Assembly: GCA_016213865.1 (NCBI GenBank)
Contig: JACQZL010000384.1
Coordinates: 1 to 5,710 of the forward strand
Direction of reading: 5' to 3'
Origin: Candidatus Rifleibacteriota bacterium
GTDB taxonomy: Bacteria > UBP17 > UBA6191 > JACPRK01
DNA: 5,710 nt
The notes below the pieces were generated by a model. It saw nothing but the letters and a program-made list of their open reading frames with translations, ran no database searches and was not told the origin of the DNA. A program made the position numbers and the translations under genes. Shown piece after piece: positions 1-5,565 of the stretch (the first letter of the stretch is position 1; each line of letters opens with the position of its first letter).

Positions 1-1588
1 CCACGAGGAAGCCGGTGCCGTCACTCGCAACCGAGGGGGCATCCAGGTAGAAGGGATCCTCTGCCGCGATGCGAATCGCGCCCGGGTCCAAGACGGCTCC
101 GTTGCTGGCCACGCGCGCCGCGTAGATTCCCTCAGGGCCCTTCCAGGCGACCAGGAAGAGATCCCCCGCGGATGCGAGCCGCGGCCAGACGCCCCACTCC
201 TGCGAGATGCGGATCCCGTCCCCGTCGACCGCGGAGCCTGACGCATTGATACGCGACGCCCTGACCTCTGGGTTTACGCCGGGGCGATAGTCCTCCCACA
301 CGATGAGAGATGTTTGCGGCCCGGCCGCCGTCTCAGCCCAGCCACGCCCGACCCCGTTCGAGATAACGAGAGGTGGGTCGTCGAGGACGGATGTGTCGAG
401 GGCGATGCGCGTACCAAGGACTTGCGCAGAACTCTGCCAACTGCCTCCAGGCGCTGACACGGACAGGAAATGCTCTCCGAGGAAGGTGAGTCCGTTGCCC
501 CAGCTAATCGGCGCGGGCGGTGGATCGTTGACGATGAAGCCGGGATGGTCGGGGGTGTTCCCATTCGACAGGACGCGCGAGGCAACGATGACGTCGGCGC
601 CGCGCCCTCTCTCCGCCCAGGTGACGAGCGACACCCCGGGCGCTGATGCCACCCGCATGTCTTCGGGCTGTTTAGCCTGACCGATCGAGATCGGCTCCTC
701 GTCAAGGGCCCACTCCGACGGGTGGATACGTACCCCGCCGATCTCGCGCCAGCCGGCGAGTAGAGGGTCCTGTTCCCATGCGACCAGAAAGGAGGTCCCG
801 TTCCACGCGGTTTCCGGGCCGACGAAGAGCCCCACAGGGGGTCCGCCATCCAGGGACGTATCGACCACGACCCTTCCCGCCGGATACTGAGGGGTGCCAT
901 CCCCCGAGACGGGTGTAGCGAGGATGGTCCTGTCTGTCTGCCACGCAACGAGGTATCCCGTGCTGCCCGCCCCCACGGTGGGCCCCGTGCCTCCCGGCGC
1001 GATGAGGACGACGCTGCTCCGATCGGTGAGCGAGGCGACGGTGACTCGCACAACCTCCACACCCTCGTACCCGGACCAGGCCACCAGGAACGAACCGTCC
1101 AGACCTGCCACGGCCGGCGCCCTGCCGAAGCCGAGGACCACGCCCTCCGGGTCGAGGATCTCGCCGTCCGCCGTGACGCGCGCCGCGCGGATCTCGAACG
1201 GACTGTATGGGCCTAGCGTGGCCTCCACCTCCCGCTGCCACACAACCAGGAAGACATCGCCGTCGCTACCAACGGCGGGCAGATCGGCCTGCGGTCCGGA
1301 GGAGAGCTGGAACGCGCTGATGTCGAGGACGGCTCCGTCCGGAGTGACTCTTGCGCCCCAGATCGTGTTGTAGCCGGGCGGGATCCAGCGACCCCAGACG
1401 ACCAACGAGAGGCCTGAGCCGGCCGCGGCGGCGGGGGTGTGGCCTCCATGGGGTGAGCGTCCTACGACCGTGTCTGCCACGGGCAACTCGGGAGAAGCGG
1501 TGGACGCGCGTGCCGTCACCGGTGCGCTGAGGCTCAGGAGCATCGCGAGGACAAGCGTGGACCTTGGCCATTGATCTGTGACGCTCAT
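1..1588 (-). CDS. Secreted repeat protein with FLVAW-type repeats, partial (C-terminus beyond the left edge)
   Basis: One uninterrupted minus-strand frame gives 529 residues from the ATG at 1588 and runs off the window. The N-terminus looks like a Sec signal peptide: hydrophobic TLVLAMLLSLSAPV (about residues 11-24), then a likely cut after ARA at residue 28. The rest consists of a degenerate repeat of about 52 residues. Each unit has a [FYS]LV[AV]W strand, then a variable loop, then a strand such as GARVTPDGAVLD. FLV-type cores start near residues 61, 113, 167, 212, 267, 320, 374, 427, 478 and 527. Aspartate/glycine turns between strands suggest a beta-propeller or beta-solenoid exported to the envelope or outside; that fold is inferred. 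Similar repeats occur in uncharacterised exported proteins of high-GC bacteria, and I know of no assigned activity. The start is backed by AGGAGG nine bases upstream. It is the last visible gene of the group led by the cupredoxin gene. Total length and any C-terminal anchor are unknown. Confidence 0.92.
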   Translation of the reverse strand, partial: MSVTDQWPRSTLVLAMLLSLSAPVTARASTASPELPVADTVVGRSPHGGHTPAAAAGSGLSLVVWGRWIPPGYNTIWGARVTPDGAVLDISAFQLSSGPQADLPAVGSDGDVFLVVWQREVEATLGPYSPFEIRAARVTADGEILDPEGVVLGFGRAPAVAGLDGSFLVAWSGYEGVEVVRVTVASLTDRSSVVLIAPGGTGPTVGAGSTGYLVAWQTDRTILATPVSGDGTPQYPAGRVVVDTSLDGGPPVGLFVGPETAWNGTSFLVAWEQDPLLAGWREIGGVRIHPSEWALDEEPISIGQAKQPEDMRVASAPGVSLVTWAERGRGADVIVASRVLSNGNTPDHPGFIVNDPPPAPISWGNGLTFLGEHFLSVSAPGGSWQSSAQVLGTRIALDTSVLDDPPLVISNGVGRGWAETAAGPQTSLIVWEDYRPGVNPEVRASRINASGSAVDGDGIRISQEWGVWPRLASAGDLFLVAWKGPEGIYAARVASNGAVLDPGAIRIAAEDPFYLDAPSVASDGTGFLV

Positions 1589-1597
1589 CGTGTCAAG

Positions 1598-1603
1598 CCT
1601 CCT
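1598..1603 (-). promoter_or_regulatory. Shine-Dalgarno site of the repeat-protein gene
   Basis: The minus strand reads AGGAGG with nine bases before the ATG at 1588. This perfect anti-16S match at ordinary spacing fixes the start. The rest of the 102-base gap to the preceding gene shows no convincing promoter or terminator, which fits read-through from upstream. Confidence 0.75.
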
Positions 1604-1690
1604 ACATTGACGCGAGGGACGACGGGGTCTCCAACAGCTCAGCCCCCAGCATCACTCGTCCGCCGGCGATATGTGTCGGCAGCGTGCGGG

Positions 1691-2305
1691 CTATGCGCCG
1701 ATGCACACCGTCGGGCGCCCATAACAGTACACAGCAGCGGAGGCCGGCACGGTGGCTTGTGCGTCGGTTTGCACCGCAGCCTGGTTGGCCAAGAGAACGG
1801 CCCGACCAAACTCCGAACTGACCTCGAGAGTTGCGACTAGGGTGATGACATCGCCCGCCGACGCTCTGCTCACCAGAGCCGTCTTGCTGTCATCGTCCGC
1901 ATCACAAGACTGACGCTGCTCGCGCGTCGGATCCGCGGCCCGCCGAACGAAGACGTCACACGTCCCCGTCCAGCGCGTCTCCACGCCGGTCATGTCGCTT
2001 GTTGGACGGTTCACCGTAACCCGAACATCGCTCTTGCCGGTCGTCGGTGGTGTCGAAGTTGGTGTTGCGCCGAGGTACGTCACCACCGCGCGGTATTCGA
2101 TCCACGCGGCGTCTGGTGGCACTGGCGGCGGAACCCTGGACGTCATGCGAGGTACCAACGTGGCGACAGCCACACGCACCGCCCCATCGGCGCGAGCCTC
2201 GTGGGCGTTCCAGCCGGCGCCGAGCGCGGCCAGCAGTGCAACAGCCGCCAAGACGACGGCATGAATCCGCTTCGCCGTCCCTCCTCTCACGCGCCAAGTA
2301 CCCAT
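1691..2305 (-). CDS. Small secreted protein with four cysteines, function unknown
   Basis: A 204-residue protein that I do not recognise. The N-terminus is a clear Sec signal peptide: basic residues (R5, R7, K12, R13), a hydrophobic stretch at about 16-31, and a likely cut after ARA at residue 39. The mature part begins with beta-prone sequence, has a proline-rich turn (VPPPVPPD, 58-65), a segment AAWIEYRAVVTYLG (66-79), and a Thr/Pro-rich linker (81-91). Cysteines at 116, 134, 194 and 201 could form two disulfides in the exported protein. The last two lie in the C-terminal tail YCYGRPTVC. The start at 2305 is supported by GGAGGT eight bases upstream. It lies 66 bases after the cupredoxin gene and 102 bases before the repeat-protein gene on the same strand, so cotranscription is likely. 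Function is not inferable; an extracytoplasmic partner of its neighbours is only a guess. Confidence 0.85.
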   Translation of the reverse strand: MGTWRVRGGTAKRIHAVVLAAVALLAALGAGWNAHEARADGAVRVAVATLVPRMTSRVPPPVPPDAAWIEYRAVVTYLGATPTSTPPTTGKSDVRVTVNRPTSDMTGVETRWTGTCDVFVRRAADPTREQRQSCDADDDSKTALVSRASAGDVITLVATLEVSSEFGRAVLLANQAAVQTDAQATVPASAAVYCYGRPTVCIGA

Positions 2306-2313
2306 CGGGATGC

Positions 2314-2319
2314 ACCTCC
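2314..2319 (-). promoter_or_regulatory. Shine-Dalgarno site of the four-cysteine protein gene
   Basis: The minus strand reads GGAGGT with eight bases before the ATG at 2305. This selects that ATG over the in-gap ATG just upstream (in ATGGAGGTGC), which is in another frame. Confidence 0.7.
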
Positions 2320-2336
2320 ATCTGCTCCGGGAGTCA

Positions 2337-2361
2337 GCTCGGCTCTCCAGTCCAACCGAGC
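2337..2361 (-). repeat. Intergenic inverted repeat (6-bp arms, 13-base loop)
   Basis: The arms GCTCGG and CCGAGC are perfect complements around a 13-base loop, starting about 10 bases after the stop of the cupredoxin gene. No T-run follows on the minus strand, so it does not look like an intrinsic terminator. It could be a small mRNA stem between two operon genes, but an arm of this length can arise by chance in GC-rich DNA. Confidence 0.3.
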
Positions 2362-2371
2362 GGCCTCCGCC

Positions 2372-3304
2372 TCAGTTCACCGTCACAGTCCCCCACATCC
2401 CCTGCCGACCCGGGTCCCCGTACACCTTGCAGTAGTAGTCGAACGTGCCCGTGCTCTCGAACACGTGGCGGAACTCGCCTTGCGTCTGCGGCTCGCCGGA
2501 GTCGAAAGACCCGTCGTCGGCGGTCACCGAATGGGGATGTGTTCCGCGCCAGGTCCACACCACTTCCGTGCCGACCGACACGTACAACTCCTGAGGGTTG
2601 AATTGGTAGTCCTGCACACTCACGTCCGCACGCGCAGGCGGCGGAGGCGGGGGCACCTCGCACGGGAGATCCTCGACCGATACCGACTGCAGGACGAGGT
2701 CACCTGTGCCCTGGGCCTGCGACACCAGCATGGCGTCGGCCGAGGCCGAGACAGTCACCAGCAGATCCGCGGTCGCGGGGCCTGCCGGGCACTCGGCGGT
2801 CTGAAGCTCTCCCGAGACGGTGAATGTGGCGCCCTTTTCACTCCTCTCCTCCGCCAGGGCAAGGCGGCCGTCGGTCCCCGTTGTTAGGAGGGTTGAGCCG
2901 GTCTCCCCGCAACCCTCGCAGGCGAGAGAGACCTCCACCTGACCGTTCGCTTCTCCGACGAGGCTTCGCATGTAGACCTCCGCCGAGCCACCCAGGGTGG
3001 CAACCAGGTGGAACCGACCGGTCGCGCTGTAGAAGGGCGGAAGGACGAACGTGGCGGCAGCCCGGCCGCCGGCGCCGCCCGCGAAAACACCGACACCGAC
3101 CGGGTTTGCGCTCACGCCGGAGGCGTCCACGAACACGCTCCCCGTCTCCGCCGAAGCGCGGACGGTCGCCGACCCGTAGCTGAGTGCCGTGCCGTCACCG
3201 CGGACGGTCTTGGACGTCCAAACCTCGGGGAAGGGAGCCGAGAATACCGTCGGCTCGGCCGCCGCCACCGTCGGAGCAAGCGCCACGAGCATGGCAACGG
3301 CCAT
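2372..3304 (-). CDS. Secreted protein with C-terminal cupredoxin domain; one copper ligand replaced
   Basis: A 310-residue product from the ATG at 3304. Residues 1-16 (MAVAMLVALAPTVAAA) are a signal-peptide core ending in AAA. Residues 18-210 form a beta-rich domain I do not recognise, with a CxxC pair (C129, C132) and C172 and C215. A proline run (218-223) links it to a plastocyanin/azurin-type domain (about 227-310), with VSVQDYQFNPQELYVSVGTE followed by VVWTWRGTHPHSV. Blue-copper cupredoxins bind copper through His, Cys, His and Met. Here H258, C292 and M303 are in place, but the position three after the cysteine, normally His in YYCxxHG, is Y295 (codon TAC, 2422-2420). Copper binding or electron transfer is therefore uncertain. 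The start is also uncertain: GAGGAG lies only four bases before this ATG and the signal peptide lacks a basic n-region. An in-frame CTG at 3316 would add RRR and has AAGGA ten bases upstream. The frame stays open much further upstream, but that part is antisense to a plus-strand gene. Confidence 0.88.
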   Translation of the reverse strand: MAVAMLVALAPTVAAAEPTVFSAPFPEVWTSKTVRGDGTALSYGSATVRASAETGSVFVDASGVSANPVGVGVFAGGAGGRAAATFVLPPFYSATGRFHLVATLGGSAEVYMRSLVGEANGQVEVSLACEGCGETGSTLLTTGTDGRLALAEERSEKGATFTVSGELQTAECPAGPATADLLVTVSASADAMLVSQAQGTGDLVLQSVSVEDLPCEVPPPPPPARADVSVQDYQFNPQELYVSVGTEVVWTWRGTHPHSVTADDGSFDSGEPQTQGEFRHVFESTGTFDYYCKVYGDPGRQGMWGTVTVN

Positions 3305-3325
3305 GCGTCTCCTCAGTGCGCGCTG

Positions 3326-3991
3326 ATCCTTCGTGGAGGCGCGGCGGTTGATGCCTTCGGCGTCGGCGTCGGAGAGGACTACGACGCGGTCAACAACAAG
3401 ATCATCAGGCCCGTCTACAGCGTGGGCTCCGCGACGCCCGCGGCCGATGGGAGCGTGGACGGCGGGGCCGGCGTCGCGCTGAACGGCACCGTGATCTACG
3501 CATATTGGACGCTGAACACAACGGGGTTCACGTATGGCATCTCCGCAACAGCGAACCGTGTTGCGCTCGGGACTCTGCTCGCATCCAGCCCGCGCCAAGT
3601 ATATGCAGGCGCATTCCTTACCTACGATCAGACCGCCGACGACCCAAACCCCTGCTGCAACATCTCGGACAACGGATATGCAGTCAGCCGGTCCCCGTAC
3701 CGCGGTGTCCTGGCGAACAACCCTTGGAGCGTCACTCCGCTCGGCCTGGGTTATTACAGCGGCTTCCCGGGGACGCCCGACCTGCAGCGCGGCGCAATCA
3801 CGCTCGCCCCAGTAGATCTCTCCGGTACGTGGACGGGTGAAGGTGCCATGCGGCGGGGCCGCCTCTACAACGTAGCCTACTTCTACCAGAGCGGCTACGG
3901 GTTCGGGGACCGCTTGCTCGTCGCTGCCGTTGCGAAATACCGGATCTTCCAGCCAGCCGCGACTGCGGCTATGGCAGTCGAGCAAGTCTGA
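3326..3991 (+). CDS. Coding region lacking a credible start; protein of unknown function, probably 5'-truncated
   Basis: This frame has strong coding character. In the 25 codons from 3377 to 3451, 24 end in G or C against 14 with G or C in first position, and the product is rich in Asn, Tyr, Gly and Thr with natural-looking stretches such as GTVIYAYWTLNTTGFTYGIS and LYNVAYFYQSGYGFGDRLLV. It shows an adjacent cysteine pair (NPCCN) and no transmembrane segment I would call. No family is recognised; the Tyr/Asn/Gly-rich, beta-prone style recalls surface or virion structural proteins, but only weakly. The 5' boundary is approximate. No in-frame ATG, GTG or TTG occurs between the cupredoxin gene's 5' end and the coding body. 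The first GTG (3422) lacks a ribosome site and lies inside the coding signal, and the ATG at 3008 would need 300 bases antisense to the cupredoxin gene. The gene may have lost its start by rearrangement. It overlaps the next ORF by one base. Confidence 0.65.
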   Translation: MLRGGAAVDAFGVGVGEDYDAVNNKIIRPVYSVGSATPAADGSVDGGAGVALNGTVIYAYWTLNTTGFTYGISATANRVALGTLLASSPRQVYAGAFLTYDQTADDPNPCCNISDNGYAVSRSPYRGVLANNPWSVTPLGLGYYSGFPGTPDLQRGAITLAPVDLSGTWTGEGAMRRGRLYNVAYFYQSGYGFGDRLLVAAVAKYRIFQPAATAAMAVEQV

Positions 3992-4122
3992 TGGCGGACT
4001 ACGACGCCGACGACACCTTCGTCACGTCGCCGCCGACGATCCCGCTCGACGACGCGACCTTCTTCTACTCCGGCCCCGGCATCGGTGAGGGCGGTGGGGG
4101 CGGCTGGGCCTGGACCAGCTAG
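3991..4122 (+). CDS. Small 43-residue acidic protein with Gly5 and WAWTS tail
   Basis: The ATG shares its A with the TGA of the preceding frame (TGATG, 3989-3993), the classic arrangement for translational coupling; no strong Shine-Dalgarno site is visible. The product starts MADYDADDTFVTSPPTIPLD, with an acidic N-terminal half (seven Asp in the first 21 residues), then an aromatic patch ATFFYSGPG, and ends in GEGGGGGWAWTS. Of its 43 codons 41 end in G or C, strong evidence of real coding for so short a frame. There is no signal peptide or cysteine. An acidic leader followed by a Gly-rich, Trp-containing tail resembles the layout of peptide precursors (RiPPs, microcins), and W-x-W is the crosslinked motif of darobactin-type peptides. 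However, no radical SAM enzyme, protease or transporter is visible, so that remains speculative. It could equally be a small accessory protein of the upstream gene, or the displaced C-terminus of that protein after a frameshift. Confidence 0.62.
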   Translation: MADYDADDTFVTSPPTIPLDDATFFYSGPGIGEGGGGGWAWTS

Positions 4123-4730
4123 AGATCCACGCTCGTGAATATCAGCGGCGGGACCCCGGCCTCCAGACCGAAGACGTACCGCCCCGGCGGCCCCCGGACC
4201 ACCTCCAGATGATCGGAGTAGACCTGTCCCCGAAGCGATGTCACCCCCGCCGCCGAGCGCATCCAGGCCGTCGCGGCGCGCCGGAAGCGGATTGGCAGAG
4301 TGCCCCTCACTGGTGACCCGCGAAGGTCCCACTCCCGCGCGAGCGAGATCCCGGTCCGGCCCCACCGGGCGCCGCGGATTCGCCCTTCCCACTCGACACT
4401 GACTCGGCTCCGGGCGTCCGCGGCGCACCACAGAAGGACCCGGTGGCGCCCGGAGGGCCATTCGCCCTGAACGCCCTCAATCGTTGGGGCGTGTGGCAGG
4501 ATACTCGGATAGTAGGCCGCCACCACCAGGCCGCCGGCGTCAAACATCACGCAGGCGTCGGTCCGCCCCGGGTCCAGCGTCCGCATGAACATCTTCACGC
4601 GCCCGGCGCCAATCTCCCCAGTCCACCAGAGAGGCCCGGACGCGGAGACGCGCCGGACCGCTGCCCCGGACGCACTCGCCCCGGCAAGGACCAAGCACAC
4701 GCCGAGGCAGACGGCCCAGCGCCTCCTCAT
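4119..4730 (-). CDS. Secreted protein of unknown function (203 residues)
   Basis: The start at 4730 gives an Arg-rich n-region (MRRR) and hydrophobic core WAVCLGVCLVLAGA, with a likely cut after ASA (residue 20) or SGA (23). The frame opens further upstream, to 4832, but that would bury the signal peptide and overlap the preceding gene by over 100 bases. The mature part is Arg/Trp-rich and beta-prone, with segments GPLWWTGEIGAGRVKMFMRT (32-51), DACVMFDAGGLVVAAYYPS (58-76) and RHRVLLWCAAD (95-105). C60 and C102 could pair as a disulfide. No known domain is recognised. Its ATG overlaps the TGA of the upstream gene (ATGA, 4727-4730) and has no good ribosome site of its own, so translation is probably coupled. 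Its TAG (4121-4119) lies in a CTAG palindrome that also holds the stop of the convergent 43-residue ORF. It probably acts outside the cytoplasm with its upstream partner; this is inferred from linkage only. Confidence 0.85.
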   Translation of the reverse strand: MRRRWAVCLGVCLVLAGASASGAAVRRVSASGPLWWTGEIGAGRVKMFMRTLDPGRTDACVMFDAGGLVVAAYYPSILPHAPTIEGVQGEWPSGRHRVLLWCAADARSRVSVEWEGRIRGARWGRTGISLAREWDLRGSPVRGTLPIRFRRAATAWMRSAAGVTSLRGQVYSDHLEVVRGPPGRYVFGLEAGVPPLIFTSVDL

Positions 4731-5212
4731 GGGGTCGCGAGCGCGTAGGCCCCGCAGAAGACGCGGGGGTTCTTGATCGTGCAGAGCCCAGGCGTAGCGG
4801 CGTTCCAGGTGCGCCCCGCCGGCACGTCCCACCAGTGATGGCTCGCCGCCGAGACCGTCTCACCCGGCGGGAGTGCGAAGGCGACCTGGGGGGAGCCGCA
4901 GCTGAAAGCCGTCCAGCATGTGATATGGACGATCTCGGTCTTGCCCGCCCACACATGAATATCGGTTGCGTATGGCACCGGGAGGGCCCCGGCGCAGACG
5001 CTGTTCGCCTCGACGGAGACGCGACCCCGCACCTGTAGGGGCGACCGATCGAGTGTTACCTCCTCGAGGAGCATCCTCACCACAGCTCCGCACGCGGTAC
5101 CCGCATCCCCTGTTGCGACCGCGACGCCTCCCGCCCCGACCACCGGCGTCGAGGCGCCCGCGGGTGCAGGCACCAGGGCGAGTACCAGACTGAGAAGTGG
5201 GATGCGCTTCAT
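4727..5212 (-). CDS. Secreted six-cysteine protein of unknown function (161 residues)
   Basis: The start at 5212 gives an ideal Sec signal peptide: MKR, hydrophobic IPLLSLVLALVPAP, and a likely cut after AGA at residue 20. AGGAGG lies four bases upstream (short spacing), which selects this ATG over the far upstream ATG at 5380. The mature protein of about 141 residues has six cysteines (41, 73, 99, 105, 144, 153), an even number suited to three disulfides in an exported domain. Notable segments are VRGRVSVEANSVCAGA (61-76), the aromatic, Cys-containing HITCWTAFSCG (96-106), HHWWDVPAG (125-133), and GLCTIKNPRVFCGAYA (142-157). No family is recognised. The stop overlaps the ATG of the next gene by four bases (ATGA), so the two are almost certainly one operon. 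It is the first gene of that pair after a gap of about 350 bases, so their promoter should lie in that gap. Confidence 0.87.
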   Translation of the reverse strand: MKRIPLLSLVLALVPAPAGASTPVVGAGGVAVATGDAGTACGAVVRMLLEEVTLDRSPLQVRGRVSVEANSVCAGALPVPYATDIHVWAGKTEIVHITCWTAFSCGSPQVAFALPPGETVSAASHHWWDVPAGRTWNAATPGLCTIKNPRVFCGAYALATP

Positions 5213-5216
5213 TCCC

Positions 5217-5222
5217 CCTCCT
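5217..5222 (-). promoter_or_regulatory. Shine-Dalgarno site of the six-cysteine protein gene
   Basis: AGGAGG sits within a purine-rich run on the minus strand (GAGAGGAGGGGGA), four bases from the ATG at 5212. Spacing is tight, but the purine run allows a shifted pairing. It decides the start of the gene. Confidence 0.65.
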
Positions 5223-5543
5223 CTCCTCTTACGTGCCTGACTTCCCGACTCCTCATCACCCCTCTCCCGCCGTCTCGCCGATCCCGGATGTGCGCGGGGT
5301 TGACCGAGATCCATGCCGCGTAGGCGCGCTTCTCTCCCAACTCGCGCATGCAGCACTCGCGCGCTCTCTCCTCGCGCCACCCATTGTCAGTCTCCGCATC
5401 ATAGCTCCTCCTCGGTCTTCGCTGCCCGAGATCAGCCGATCTGCGATGTCTTCGGTTCACTTCGACGCCCACTCCCGGATTCCTTCTTCGATGGGGGTAT
5501 GAAATCTCAGTACCAGCAGGCCCTTTGTGTTGTGGAGGATCGC

Positions 5544-5561
5544 CACGGCGCGCGCGGCGTG
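5544..5561 (-). terminator. GC-rich imperfect hairpin just after the acyl-CoA dehydrogenase stop
   Basis: An 18-base near-palindrome (CACGCCGC paired with GCGCCGTG, one G-G or C-C mismatch) begins four bases after the TAA on the minus strand. Its position suits transcription termination, but no T-run follows, so it is at best a weak or factor-assisted terminator. Confidence 0.25.
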
Positions 5562-5565
5562 CTCG

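Larger units (their letters stand above)
5213..5565. other. Intergenic stretch without a convincing gene
   Basis: This gap separates the acyl-CoA dehydrogenase end from the two secreted-protein genes. It probably holds the promoter of that pair, but no -35/-10 pair is convincing: TATGAT occurs on the minus strand at about 5403-5398 without a good -35. The frames through it are Arg/Ser-rich with no clear third-position bias. One 48-codon minus-strand frame (5402-5256) starts with ATGATG just after AGGAGG at 5412-5407; its codon use is unlike the neighbours and I do not call it a gene. Confidence 0.5.

Noticed and set aside
274..1571. Several ORFs of 78-262 codons on both strands within the repeat-protein gene
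   Set aside because: Arg/Ser/Pro-rich shadows of the single long minus-strand frame that is open from 1588 to base 1 and encodes regular repeats.
2201..2887. 228-codon plus-strand ORF across the cupredoxin and four-cysteine genes
   Set aside because: His/Arg-rich shadow spanning two opposite-strand genes with signal peptides, ribosome sites and a recognisable domain.
3008..3325. Plus-strand ORF start at 3008 for the gene ending at 3991
   Set aside because: The first 100 or so residues are Arg-rich and antisense to the well-supported cupredoxin-protein gene; they look like a shadow.
3358..3372. Short CGGCGT tandem run
   Set aside because: It encodes GVGVG within the coding frame and is too short to count as a repeat element.
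3305..3985. Upstream extension of the cupredoxin frame to a 537-residue protein
   Set aside because: It is exactly in register antisense to the plus-strand coding frame. G/C bias falls on the plus-strand third positions (24 of 25 codons sampled), and a signal peptide occurs at residue 1 of the shorter version.
4731..4832. Longer N-terminus for the 203-residue secreted protein
   Set aside because: It would place an Arg-rich stretch before the signal peptide and overlap the upstream gene by over 100 bases; the ATGA overlap start is preferred.
5213..5380. Longer N-terminus for the six-cysteine protein
   Set aside because: Arg/Gly-rich sequence precedes an ideal MKR signal peptide that has its own ribosome site.
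5398..5403. TATGAT as a -10 promoter element for the secreted-protein pair
   Set aside because: No acceptable -35 element at 16-18 bases upstream, and it overlaps an ATGATG behind a Shine-Dalgarno-like run.
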